Assembly (NCBI GenBank): GCA_031551965.1
Contig: JAVBMW010000025.1
Coordinates: 62,001 to 126,000 of the forward strand
Length of the DNA stretch: 64,000 bases
Origin: CALVGQ01 sp031551965
GTDB lineage: Bacteria > Bacillota_I > Bacilli_A > Erysipelotrichales > Erysipelotrichaceae
Reading direction: 5' to 3'
A program made the position numbers and the translations under genes. The notes beneath the pieces are model-generated. The model saw only the letters and a list, made by a program, of their open reading frames with translations. It was not told where the DNA came from and searched no databases. This document shows positions 15,675-24,408 of the stretch, piece after piece; position 1 is the first letter of the stretch; each line of letters starts with the position of its first letter.

Positions 15675-17010
15675 ACTTTGTGTTGACCCAATATTTAGCT
15701 CCGTCATTAGTTCGAGATAAATGCTGGTAATTAATTAAATCTCTTCTTAAAGAGGCTGCATCATTAAATGTATGCCAAGCATCAATAACTTCATTCACTT
15801 CTTTTTCAGTATATTTTTTTCCTTTTTCAAATTTAGAGGCAAGATATTCATAGGCTAAGACTTGAAGTTTTTGCTTACCAGGTAAATGAATTAAACGATC
15901 GTCATCATCAACGTGAGTTACCAATTCTTCATAATCGATAGTGCTGACCATTTTCTCTAACAATGTAATCTTTTTTTCATCAAAATCAATTTGAACTTTA
16001 CAGCCATAAGGAATGATACAACGAGGAGTTGCATGAGAAAAGTTAACGTTGTATAAAATCGGAACATCAACATCACTTAAGCAGTCAATCAATATTTGTT
16101 TATATTCATCATAATAAACTTCATCCGTAGGCTTACCGACAATCACAGCACGAACTGTTTCAAACACTTTCATTTCTTTGAATAAAAGAATTGCCTTTTT
16201 ATATGTTTCTGGTGGCATTTTATCATCAGAGGTCTCAAAGAAGAAGACTGCATTTTTTAGTTCTTGAAGACTTGGGAAAAGCTTATATTTTGTACATATT
16301 TCAACTTGATCTGGTTGTTTATCATCTACAAACATACAATAAAGACTCTCAATGCAACCGCCTAAAAATTGACCTTGGATTTTACCAGACCCTTGAAGAA
16401 CCTCATAACCACGGAGTTCTTCTTTTTTTATTCTAGGAACTCCCAATTGATCCTCAGTGTAGCTATCACGTTCCATGTACCAAACTGGACTTGATTCGAT
16501 TTGTTTTAGATTGGGCTTAAATAATTGTTCAAACCACATTTTAGTATAAGGTAACATATCTTCTTCAAATTCTGCGATATCGGCTGTAAAGACAGGACCA
16601 TAATAGGTTTTAAGTCCAAGCTTATATAAAGTTAAATGGTTGACAGTAGTATCTGAAAACCCAATAAATATTTTGGGATTATTTTGAACGATCTCCTTAA
16701 ATTCTGGATCATCTAATAAGTAGGGTACTGTCAAATAAGTATCTTCTCCACCTATTGAACAGATAATACCTTTGATAGAAGGATCTTTAAATGCTTCCTT
16801 TAGATCAACCGCTCTTAGCTCAGGATGATCTTTAACGAAATCGATTCCTTTCAATGAATTAGGCATAAAGATAGGTTCTAAACCAAGTTCTGCCATTCTA
16901 CGAATACCTAAATCAAGTTCGAACTTAATAAAGGGTTCACCAAGTAGCCCACTTGATAAACTTACAATGGCAACTTTATCACCTTTTTTTAATGCTTTTG
17001 GTTTTAACAT
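15673..17010 (-). CDS. S66 family carboxypeptidase (MccF-like) fused to DUF2087
   Basis: A 445-residue fusion. Residues 1-355 are an S66 LD-carboxypeptidase/MccF-like serine peptidase: GDKVAIVSLSSG, IKGIICSIGGEDT, FIGFSDTTVNHL (nucleophile Ser in GFSD), LGGCIESL and NFSHATPRCIIPYG (catalytic Glu and His regions). MccF cleaves microcin C-type acyl-adenylates; LD-carboxypeptidases trim muropeptides. The last 70 residues (KYTEKEVNEVID, AASLRRDLINYQHLSR, GAKYW) match DUF2087, a small winged-helix-like domain usually at the end of regulators or free-standing. I chose ATG 17010 because GAGGTG lies upstream; the frame extends to 17043. The fusion is unusual. Confidence 0.82.
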   Translation of the reverse strand: MLKPKALKKGDKVAIVSLSSGLLGEPFIKFELDLGIRRMAELGLEPIFMPNSLKGIDFVKDHPELRAVDLKEAFKDPSIKGIICSIGGEDTYLTVPYLLDDPEFKEIVQNNPKIFIGFSDTTVNHLTLYKLGLKTYYGPVFTADIAEFEEDMLPYTKMWFEQLFKPNLKQIESSPVWYMERDSYTEDQLGVPRIKKEELRGYEVLQGSGKIQGQFLGGCIESLYCMFVDDKQPDQVEICTKYKLFPSLQELKNAVFFFETSDDKMPPETYKKAILLFKEMKVFETVRAVIVGKPTDEVYYDEYKQILIDCLSDVDVPILYNVNFSHATPRCIIPYGCKVQIDFDEKKITLLEKMVSTIDYEELVTHVDDDDRLIHLPGKQKLQVLAYEYLASKFEKGKKYTEKEVNEVIDAWHTFNDAASLRRDLINYQHLSRTNDGAKYWVNTK

Positions 17011-17067
17011 AAACGACACCTCACTTGTATCATTATAACTCAAAAAGAAGAGAGCTCATAGCTCTCT

Positions 17068-17880
17068 CTAAACTTTCTTAACAGGAATTTGAATTTCAGT
17101 AGTAGTGATTTCAGGATTGTAAGGAGCACATGGATCATTAATGGCACAACCTCTCATTAGTCCATCAAAAACATAGCCATTAAATTCCATCCAAGCAGCT
17201 AGTTTTTCTATTGCCTGTGATGTCAGTTCATAAGACCCTGTAAAACGAATCGTTGCAGCAAGTGGTATAGCGTCATATGTTTTGTATACGAATCCATCTT
17301 TGTCTTCCTTCATTACATCAACGGGTACGGCAATTTCAACGTCAACATCATTTTCTTTATAATCTGGATCGTGATAAATGGAATATCCTCCAACTAAACA
17401 TTCAACAGCTTCTTTCTCAATAAAATCTTTCATTCTAAACCATAAATCAAACTCTTGATCATAACTAGCGATATGATCTCTTAATGATAATACATTTACT
17501 GCTGGTAGTGATTTTAAAACAGCTTCTTCAATCATAGATTTTTCCTCCGTCATCGTCTTGCGATATTTTTTCAATCGATGAAGTTTGGCATTTTCTGAAT
17601 CGATAGTCTGTTCAACCAGAGCTTGTTGAGTAGCGATCATTTCCTGAATGATGTGCTCATCTGTGCGATATTCAATCATCATCTCAATCTGTTCAACTAA
17701 AAAGCCCATATCTCGATATTTAACGATCTTGTTTACTAAGTTGATCTGTGATGCACTATAAAAGCGATATCCTGTATCAGGATCGATTTTCTTAGGTTTT
17801 ATCAATCCATTCTTTTCATAATATCTCAGCATTCTTGGGGTAACTTTAACAAGTTGTGAAAACTCACCTATTCGAAACAT
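17068..17880 (-). CDS. MerR family regulator with GyrI-like effector domain
   Basis: A 270-residue BmrR/BltR-type activator. Residues 1-70 are the MerR winged helix (FRIGEFSQLVKVTPRMLRYY, KKIDPDTGYRFYSASQ), followed by a dimerising coiled coil (about 75-120) and a C-terminal GyrI-like ligand-binding barrel ending in TTEIQIPVKK. Such proteins activate efflux genes when lipophilic cations bind. No pump is adjacent in the same operon; the downstream S66 peptidase gene is 57 bases away on the same strand and may be the target. Its promoter has the 19-bp spacer typical of MerR control. Confidence 0.88.
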   Translation of the reverse strand: MFRIGEFSQLVKVTPRMLRYYEKNGLIKPKKIDPDTGYRFYSASQINLVNKIVKYRDMGFLVEQIEMMIEYRTDEHIIQEMIATQQALVEQTIDSENAKLHRLKKYRKTMTEEKSMIEEAVLKSLPAVNVLSLRDHIASYDQEFDLWFRMKDFIEKEAVECLVGGYSIYHDPDYKENDVDVEIAVPVDVMKEDKDGFVYKTYDAIPLAATIRFTGSYELTSQAIEKLAAWMEFNGYVFDGLMRGCAINDPCAPYNPEITTTEIQIPVKKV

Positions 17881-17920
17881 ATTTGCCTCCTTCTTGAGTT
17901 GTAATCCGGCTTACAAACAT

Positions 17921-17951
17921 AATATAAACGTTGACACAATGACAGAGTCAA
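17921..17951 (-). promoter_or_regulatory. MerR-type promoter with 19-bp spacer and dyad
   Basis: On the minus strand, TTGACT (17951-17946) and TATATT (17926-17921) are separated by 19 bases rather than 17. The inverted repeat TTGAC-N11-GTCAA overlaps the -35 and spacer. This over-long spacer with a dyad is the signature of MerR-activated promoters, implying autoregulation. Confidence 0.6.
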
Positions 17952-17958
17952 TAGAAAT

Positions 17959-18819
17959 TTAAAAAAGTAATAAAATTAAATTTCCAATCAAGCAAGTAAC
18001 GGCAAAAGAAGCAATAGAACCATAAGTTACAAAGTAGAAAATATTATAGAAATCATTTAAGTTCTTTTTTTCAATTAAATATAATGAGCCTATACAAAGC
18101 GGAAAGCCTATCAACCAAATAATCAACTTAGGAATAACAACAGGAACATAAAATACAGTTAAGAGTCTAAATATAATAAGAATAGGAAAAATAATTTTTG
18201 ACATTCGCATTCGCATGAAGAAATTCTCTTTAGTGATTTGTTGAATTGGAAGGTTCTGTTCAAGCCGTTTTTTCTTATCAAAATATATTAGTGTTTTTTC
18301 TATAAAAACGAAAATAAAAAGTAAGCTGGCAAAAATCATAAATACAGAATAGCTACCATAACGAGAATCAGAAGTTTCAAAAATGAAATAATATATGAAA
18401 TAGATATAACATAATATTAAGATCGGTGTTAACCACTTGTTTTGCTTATTTAGAACTGATTCAATAACTTCAATCTTCTCTTCAATAGGCATTGTAGGAA
18501 TGACCTTGTCTTTACTAGAACTTGTAAAGATTAGAAAAATATTTTGAGCACAAACAAAATTCCAACCAGCTGATTCACAATACTCAATATATTCCCACGC
18601 TTCTTTACTAGGATAACCATTTAAGAAAAATGCTTGTTTTTTAGTTATATCGATTGAGTAAAAACACTCTTTTGGTTCTCCCTTTTCAAATGTAAGAAAA
18701 TAATAATGACTCATGGATTTTAAGAACCATCCTTTTGAAGCCATTTCATGTAAAAAGTCTTCAGCATGATTTAAATCAATTGAATTAAAAGGAAAATATA
18801 CTTTCTTTAATTTACTCAT
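17959..18819 (-). CDS. DUF2812 membrane protein, copy 5 of the array
   Basis: A 286-residue protein and last gene of the PadR-led operon. The cytosolic N-terminal part (about 115 residues) has the array's shared marks: an N-terminal acidic stretch, FLHEMASKGWFLKSM, FEKGEPKECFYSIDI and EYIEYCESAGWNFVC. Four hydrophobic segments follow. DUF2812 proteins have no established biochemical role; they are frequently encoded after PadR-type regulators in Bacillota. The ATG overlaps the stop of the CPBP protease gene, so the two are coupled. It is AT-rich like the rest of the array. Confidence 0.8.
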   Translation of the reverse strand: MSKLKKVYFPFNSIDLNHAEDFLHEMASKGWFLKSMSHYYFLTFEKGEPKECFYSIDITKKQAFFLNGYPSKEAWEYIEYCESAGWNFVCAQNIFLIFTSSSKDKVIPTMPIEEKIEVIESVLNKQNKWLTPILILCYIYFIYYFIFETSDSRYGSYSVFMIFASLLFIFVFIEKTLIYFDKKKRLEQNLPIQQITKENFFMRMRMSKIIFPILIIFRLLTVFYVPVVIPKLIIWLIGFPLCIGSLYLIEKKNLNDFYNIFYFVTYGSIASFAVTCLIGNLILLLF

Positions 18820-19595
18820 ATTGACTCCACTTGTGATGATTTAAGCCAAACCTCTTTGAATGTCTGAATGATCTCTTTTCTTTTCACTACTATAACAATA
18901 AATGAAACAATAGAAATAATAATTGCATAAATATCATAAAAGTTTCCATCAAAATAAGCGCCTAAAGTACTTGTGATGTTAAAAAGAATATGAACAGCTA
19001 AGCAAGTATATAAATCTTTATTTTTGATTCGATAGGTACAAAGAAGCAGTGACATAATAACTGTGCTGACACTTGCGACCCAATTAAAATGTAATATACC
19101 AAATATTAGTGAAATTATTATGATTGATACTTTGGGTCCATAAACAGAAAGTCGATCTAATAACAATCCCCTGAAGAAAAACTCTTCAAAAAAGGGACCA
19201 ATCAATCCAATGATTATTATATCTATAAATAAAGAGCCAACATTAGTTGCAGGGGTAACATTTGATTCTACAGTAACAAACAGAGATAAAAGAATCGAAG
19301 AAACAAGAACCATAAAAGTATCAAACCCAAGAATTCCAATAACTTGAATGGTTCTATCCTTTATATCAATATCATGATTTAGTTTCATGAAACTAAGTGA
19401 AAGTTTGTTTCGTTTGATCCAAATAAATGCTGGAACACAGAAACTAAGAAAAGTGATTAAGGTAATGAAAGTGTATCTATTGTTCGCAAGAGTGCTAGCG
19501 AAAGAAGCAGTACTCATTACAAGAACTATTAAAAAGAATAACCACGCGACAAAATAAATAAACCCTGCTTTAACAAACTGTAGTATTGACTTCAT
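18816..19595 (-). CDS. CPBP family intramembrane metalloprotease
   Basis: A 259-residue integral membrane protein of the CPBP (Abi/CAAX) family. The active-site motifs are present: EE followed by FFFRG (Glu 137-138, Arg 142), FGILHFNW (His 169) and VHILFN (His 202, Asn 206). About seven membrane segments are visible. Bacterial members are associated with bacteriocin immunity and protein maturation. It sits inside the DUF2812 operon between two DUF2812 genes, with AAGGAGG nine bases before its start and a four-base overlap with the next gene, so a joint function in the envelope is likely (inference). Confidence 0.88.
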   Translation of the reverse strand: MKSILQFVKAGFIYFVAWLFFLIVLVMSTASFASTLANNRYTFITLITFLSFCVPAFIWIKRNKLSLSFMKLNHDIDIKDRTIQVIGILGFDTFMVLVSSILLSLFVTVESNVTPATNVGSLFIDIIIIGLIGPFFEEFFFRGLLLDRLSVYGPKVSIIIISLIFGILHFNWVASVSTVIMSLLLCTYRIKNKDLYTCLAVHILFNITSTLGAYFDGNFYDIYAIIISIVSFIVIVVKRKEIIQTFKEVWLKSSQVESI

Positions 19596-19615
19596 ATCTA
19601 AAACCTCCTTAAGAT

Positions 19616-20455
19616 TTATCTAAACAATTGAAGAAAGTTACTTAGTAGATAAGTGGCAAATGTCGCAAGGAATGTTCCATTTACTAGAAAATAGTACCAA
19701 CTATACAAATCTTTTAAATGCTTCCTTTCGCTTATATATAGTATCAATAATAGTATCGGTGTCAGATACCAATAGAAAACTAAATCATGAGCTATATTGA
19801 AAAAAGGCCTAAAAATATTAATAAGTATGAGAATTGAAGAATAACGCATCATTCTTTGTCTCATCAAATAATTCTCGCTTGATAAATATTGGATACTATT
19901 ACCAGATTTAATGTTCTGTTTTTGTATTAAATACCAAAAACCGTAATCTGCAAAAGTAAAGATGACCATTAAAAACAAAATAGAAAGAATAATGGTCCAT
20001 TCTAGTTCTAATGTAAGGCTGGTTTGTAAATAAAGATAAAACAATACAAATACAATAATCGCAAAAGGAATTATAATAAGAAGATTTTGTTTAAAGTAGG
20101 ATTTAGTGATCAACTTTATCTTTTCTTCATTTGATATAGTAGGTATCGTTTTGTCATCAGGACTACTAAAGATAATCAATTTATTATAAAAATATCCAAT
20201 ATGATGCCATCCTACTGTTTCACAATAATCTATATACTCCATTGACTCATTTGGATAATCATAAAGAATATTATGTTTATCAAAAACATCAACTGAATAA
20301 TAAAGCTTTTGTGGTTTATCTTTTTCAAAATAAAACACTTGTCGTTTGATCGACTTAAGTATCCAACCTTGACTTGCCATATCTTCTAAATAATTCTTCA
20401 TAGCATCACAATCAAGGATACTAAAGTACATTCTTTTCTTAAGCATAGTGTTCAT
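19616..20455 (-). CDS. DUF2812 membrane protein, copy 4 of the array
   Basis: A 279-residue paralogue. Visible conserved parts are CDAMKNYLEDMASQGWILK, YFEKDKPQKLYYSVDVF and YIDYCETVGWHHIGY, then four membrane segments. ATG 20455 follows GGGGTGATCAAT; the in-frame GTG at 20464 lies in the ribosome site and is rejected. It is separated by 16 bases from the upstream copy. Function is unknown; the repeated aromatic and Cys-containing motifs in the soluble region are shared by all six copies. Confidence 0.8.
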   Translation of the reverse strand: MNTMLKKRMYFSILDCDAMKNYLEDMASQGWILKSIKRQVFYFEKDKPQKLYYSVDVFDKHNILYDYPNESMEYIDYCETVGWHHIGYFYNKLIIFSSPDDKTIPTISNEEKIKLITKSYFKQNLLIIIPFAIIVFVLFYLYLQTSLTLELEWTIILSILFLMVIFTFADYGFWYLIQKQNIKSGNSIQYLSSENYLMRQRMMRYSSILILINIFRPFFNIAHDLVFYWYLTPILLLILYISERKHLKDLYSWYYFLVNGTFLATFATYLLSNFLQLFR

Positions 20456-20471
20456 ATTGATCACCCCTTAT

Positions 20472-21329
20472 CTAAAATAATAATTTTATGAAAAATTCTA
20501 TAACTACAGAGAATATTAAAGAAAAAATAGAACTATACGCAAAGAAGTAGAAAAAATCATTAAACTTTTTTAAATGTTTAAATTGCGTAATGAATAATAA
20601 AAATAAACAAAGTGAAAATTTAAACCAAAATGTAGAGGAGTGAAAAAAATTTTCGTTAGTTGTAACGCTTAATAGACTACTATTAACATAAAGCATAGGG
20701 ATAATTAATTTCATTAATGTTTGTTTCATTTGGAATGTATCATTTGAGGTATATTCAATGGATTGATTAGTTAAATAGTTTTTCTTTTGTTTCATATACC
20801 ACAAGAAGTCTTCAGACATCATTAAAGGGAATATTAGCGATTCACAGGCTGTGAGTATTACAAAATTTAATGACAGACCATATTTTACATATCCATATAT
20901 TGTCATGGACATTAATAAAATATAAAGAATACCGAATTGTTTGTTTTGTTGTGAAATCAAATGTTTAAGCTGTTCAAGTTTCTCATCAGATAAGTAAGTA
21001 GGCGCTGGATTGTCGTTTTCATTATAGAAAAACATTAGTCCTTGATAACTACAAACATGGTTCCAACCATCAGTTTTATAGTATTCAATGTATTCAAGAA
21101 CTTCATCAGAATTGATTTCACTACCCATAAACGTTGATTTCTTAAAAATATCTATAGAATAATATAATTCTTGAGGCTCGCTTTTTACAAAGTGAAACAA
21201 AGAAAAACCAGTATTAATTGATTTTAAAATCCATCCTTTTAAAGCCATTTTTTGAAGGAACAATTCAACATTTTTTAACTCAGTTAACCTAAAAGGAAAA
21301 AACTTGTTGCATGTTTGTCTGTTGATCAT
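20472..21329 (-). CDS. DUF2812 membrane protein, copy 3 of the array
   Basis: A 285-residue paralogue with the N-terminal motif FLQKMALKGWILKSI, then SEPQELYYSIDIF and EYIEYYKTDGWNHVC (Tyr replaces the usual Cys in the last motif), followed by four hydrophobic segments. GGAGGG lies six bases before ATG 21329. The start overlaps the stop of the frameshifted copy by four bases, which argues that the upstream copy was once translated to its end. No enzyme motif is seen. Confidence 0.8.
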   Translation of the reverse strand: MINRQTCNKFFPFRLTELKNVELFLQKMALKGWILKSINTGFSLFHFVKSEPQELYYSIDIFKKSTFMGSEINSDEVLEYIEYYKTDGWNHVCSYQGLMFFYNENDNPAPTYLSDEKLEQLKHLISQQNKQFGILYILLMSMTIYGYVKYGLSLNFVILTACESLIFPLMMSEDFLWYMKQKKNYLTNQSIEYTSNDTFQMKQTLMKLIIPMLYVNSSLLSVTTNENFFHSSTFWFKFSLCLFLLFITQFKHLKKFNDFFYFFAYSSIFSLIFSVVIEFFIKLLF

Positions 21330-22148
21330 AATATCCCTCCTATTGCCAAAAAGACATTAAGCAAATGATTGAATAAAAAAGAAAAGATAATAGTGATAGA
21401 TAATACATAGTGAATAGAATGAATATTTTTAAGCTTCTTTCTAAAAATTAATAAACAAAAAATAAGAATTAATGGAAAAATAAATAATAGATAGTTGTTT
21501 ATTGTTTTAGTTAATGGGAATGGAGTTAAAGTAATTATTAACATAATTAAGATTAAGGTTAATGAGATTTTATTAAAGAGTTGCTTCAATTTGAAACTCT
21601 CTAATGGGATTGAAGAAATTTTGTGTCCTTTAGATATGGATTTTTTTTGTTCAAAATACCAAATAAGAAAATCGAATTCTTTCAAAAAAACTGCCGAAAA
21701 TAAAGCAAGATAAAATAAATACAAATCATTAGAACCTCGAAATAAAAAGGTAATAGCCCAAATAATAGATAAAATAAATATACCAGATGAGGCTTTGGTG
21801 ATTTTAAATAGTTTATCTTCATAATCAGTGCTTATTGGTATTGCATTTGGATCTAAAGAATAAAAGAAATAAACATGGTTAGAGTTGTTTCCAATATAAT
21901 TGTAACCAGCTTCTTTACAATAATCTGTATACTCATCAACTGACCCAAACAAATTATCTACAAATGAAAATTTTAAATATTCTACAGAATAAAATATTTT
22001 TTGAGGTTCTATTTTTTCAAAGGTAAAAAGAAGTAGTAGAAATTTTACTCAATTTCCAACCCATAAGAGCATATTCTTCTAGAAGGTCTTTGACTGCGTC
22101 ACATTCAAATGGATTGAAAGATATATATTTTTTCATTTGATTATTCAT
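21326..22148 (-). pseudogene. Frameshifted DUF2812 copy
   Basis: The N-terminal part reads in one frame from ATG 22148 (MNNQMKKYISFNPFECDAV, EEYALMGWKLSKI) and hits TGA near 22026. The rest (FTFEKIEPQKIFSVEYL onward, four membrane segments, to the stop at 21326) is in another frame. The shift falls in a T-rich stretch around 22025-22045, where one base appears gained or lost. The 3' half is otherwise open for 208 codons. Either a recent pseudogene, a slippery phase-variable gene, or a sequencing error in the homopolymer. Confidence 0.75.
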
Positions 22149-22157
22149 AACGATCAC

Positions 22158-23042
22158 CTAATCAACCATAAATAGTTGAATCAATATAATATAAATAATG
22201 AAGGTGATGAAAAAAGTGAAAATATAATAAAGTACATGGTTATCATGATCGGGATTTTTAATTTCAAATGGTACCATCAACAATCCCCATATGACCATAA
22301 ATGTGCTACCACCTAATGGTGAGAAAAGTTTAAATGAATCATGAAGTAAAAATTGAGAGATAGCAGATGCAAAAGCTGCAAGACCTACAAAGCATATTAC
22401 AAGCAAATCAAAGCTTATTTGTTTCTTTAGATTTGGCAAAGAGATGCATTGGATCGGAAGTCGTTGTTTCAAATTTTTCTTTTGTTTAAAATACCACAAG
22501 TAATAATTTAGTGCTTTTGGAATAGCTAATAAAAATAACAAGCTAAAAATTACAGATAGAAGGATATATCCATTCACTGAAGTAGGTACAAAATTAAACC
22601 AACTTCTTAACGTGGCTATTATAAAGAATAAGATAAACAATTGTTGATTGCGTGAAGCACGATTAATATTGCGAAATTTTGCTTCTTGATCGGTAGTGAT
22701 AGGCATCATGTTTTCATTGGTAGATACAAAATAGCTTATATATTTGTTTGTACATATATGTTCCCATCCTGCATCTTTACAAAAATCAATATAGTCGACT
22801 GCATCACTTGAAGGAGAAGTATTAAAAAGAGATTTATCTTTAAAAACATCGACAGCGTATGATAATTTTGCAGGTTCGATTTTGTCGAAATAGTAAGTAT
22901 ATCGAAAAACTTTTTTTAATTTCCAACCTTGAAGTGCCATCGCTTCGAGGTGTTCTTTTATGGCATCACATTGTTGAGGATGCGTTAAAAAAATAGAATC
23001 AAACACACTAGGATAAGTTTTAACTTTTTTAGACTTATTCAT
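22158..23042 (-). CDS. DUF2812 membrane protein, copy 2 of the array
   Basis: A 294-residue paralogue. The soluble N-terminal region has CDAIKEHLEAMALQGWKLK, YYFDKIEPAKLSYAVDVF and YIDFCKDAGWEHICT, then four membrane segments ending close to the C-terminus. AGGGGGG precedes ATG 23042. It is closest in sequence to copy 1, the adjacent gene, which suggests tandem duplication. Function unknown. Confidence 0.82.
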   Translation of the reverse strand: MNKSKKVKTYPSVFDSIFLTHPQQCDAIKEHLEAMALQGWKLKKVFRYTYYFDKIEPAKLSYAVDVFKDKSLFNTSPSSDAVDYIDFCKDAGWEHICTNKYISYFVSTNENMMPITTDQEAKFRNINRASRNQQLFILFFIIATLRSWFNFVPTSVNGYILLSVIFSLLFLLAIPKALNYYLWYFKQKKNLKQRLPIQCISLPNLKKQISFDLLVICFVGLAAFASAISQFLLHDSFKLFSPLGGSTFMVIWGLLMVPFEIKNPDHDNHVLYYIFTFFITFIIYIILIQLFMVD

Positions 23043-23054
23043 TTTAGACCCCCC

Positions 23055-23882
23055 TTAATAGAGCATAGTGATAATGACTGCATAAAGTACAACACCTATA
23101 AAGAAACAAATATATGTGTAGAAAACTCGGGAACTACGAGAAAGATTTAATTTGTTGATAATGAATTTTGATATAAACCAAATTCCTATAAGACATACTG
23201 AGGTAATCGCAAATGGCTCTTTATCAATAAAAACAAGTGGCAAATATATGAATAAAACCAAAATAGTGAACACAGCGATTGAGAACCAATAACATAGTTG
23301 TTTGATTTTAAGTTTTTGATAAGTTCCGAATTGTATCGTAAGACCCATTTCAATTCTTTTCTTTTGTTTCATTTTCAAAATTGTTAAACTTGAAAGGAAA
23401 AGAATACAAGTTAAAACAATAAAAATTAATATGTTTTTGATTAGACCAGGTGCAAAAGTTAAAGCTAAAAGTCCATTTAATAAAGTTGTTATGAATGGAG
23501 CTTGTAATCTTTCATATGCTGAACAAATCAGCTCAAATTTTTCTGCATCACTTGTGCTTACTGGAGGGATATCAAAAGAATCAGAAACAAAATAGTTCAT
23601 GAAACGATTAGTACAAATATGGATCCAACCTGCTTCCTTACAATATTCGATATAATCTAAGGTTTCCTTTGTAGGGTTTGTATCTAAGAAAGAAATGGAA
23701 GGAAAGACATCAACTGAGTAATTGAGTTTTTTTGGCTCTATTTTTTCGAAATAAAATGTAAAACGATAAACACTTCTAAGTTTCCATCCCTTAAGTGCCA
23801 TATCTTCTAAAAATTCTTTGATCGCATCACAATCATTAGGCAAAGTAATTAATTTTCGGGTTGTTGTATTATTTGTGTTCAT
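23055..23882 (-). CDS. DUF2812 membrane protein, copy 1 of the array
   Basis: A 275-residue paralogue, first of the array. Motifs are CDAIKEFLEDMALKGWKL, FYFEKIEPKKLNYSVDVF and YIEYCKEAGWIHICT, followed by four membrane segments. ATG 23882 lies inside the end of padR (14-base overlap) with GGAGGG upstream, so it is translationally coupled to the regulator. In this gene family a membrane protein regulated by an adjacent PadR is the rule, but ligand and activity are not known. Confidence 0.83.
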   Translation of the reverse strand: MNTNNTTTRKLITLPNDCDAIKEFLEDMALKGWKLRSVYRFTFYFEKIEPKKLNYSVDVFPSISFLDTNPTKETLDYIEYCKEAGWIHICTNRFMNYFVSDSFDIPPVSTSDAEKFELICSAYERLQAPFITTLLNGLLALTFAPGLIKNILIFIVLTCILFLSSLTILKMKQKKRIEMGLTIQFGTYQKLKIKQLCYWFSIAVFTILVLFIYLPLVFIDKEPFAITSVCLIGIWFISKFIINKLNLSRSSRVFYTYICFFIGVVLYAVIITMLY

Positions 23883-24195
23883 ACTTGCCCTCCAATAAAT
23901 CTTTTCCATCAAGATATAGAGTTCTTAGTCGCTTATGCTCTTCAATTAAAAGTTCTTCACCATAATTTGTGATAATGTACCATCGTTTACGTCCATCTTT
24001 TTTTGTTTGTTTAATAACACCGTTGCTTACAAATTTATCAAGCATGGCATAAACAGTACCAGGGCCAACGATTACTCGATCATTTGAAATCCTTGCAACT
24101 TCATTCATAATGTCAGTTCCACATTTTTCTTGTGTCAATGTTAAAAGAACATAGTACATTGGCTCTGATAATGTTTGAAATTGTTCTCTAGGCAA
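23869..24195 (-). CDS. PadR family transcriptional regulator
   Basis: A 108-residue PadR-type winged helix (subfamily without a long C-terminal dimerisation domain). It shows LSEPMYYVLLTLTQ, GTDIMNEVARISNDRVIVGPGTVYAMLDKFV and KKDGRKRWYIITNYGEELL. It heads the DUF2812 operon and overlaps copy 1. Two near-identical palindromes lie in its promoter region, so it most likely represses its own operon, releasing on membrane or drug stress as known PadR members do (inference). Confidence 0.92.
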   Translation of the reverse strand: MPREQFQTLSEPMYYVLLTLTQEKCGTDIMNEVARISNDRVIVGPGTVYAMLDKFVSNGVIKQTKKDGRKRWYIITNYGEELLIEEHKRLRTLYLDGKDLLEGKYEHK

Positions 24196-24212
24196 GTTGA
24201 GTCACCTCTCTT

Positions 24213-24263
24213 ATATCGAGTGTCGATATTGATTAAATAAAGTCTAACATCGAGACTCGATAT
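24213..24263. promoter_or_regulatory. Tandem operator palindromes for PadR
   Basis: ATATCGAGTGTCGATAT (24213-24229) is a perfect 7-3-7 palindrome. ACATCGAGACTCGATAT (24247-24263) is the same element with one mismatch. The centres are 34 bp apart, about three helical turns. They lie 18-68 bp upstream of padR and nowhere else that I noticed in the window. Confidence 0.8.
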
Positions 24264-24359
24264 TGTCAATATACTAACGTTTTCTTGTTATAAAATAGTT
24301 ATAAAAATGTCAAAAATACCTTTATTTACAAGGGTTTATGGTTTTAGCCCAAGCACATA

Positions 24360-24388
24360 TTGACAAGTTTAAATATAATGATTACATT
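24360..24388 (+). promoter_or_regulatory. Promoter of the diguanylate cyclase gene
   Basis: TTGACA (24360-24365) and TACATT (24383-24388) with a 17-bp spacer, 21 bases before the start codon. Confidence 0.65.
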
Positions 24389-24408
24389 GAATGTAAGTAG
24401 GTGCCAAT

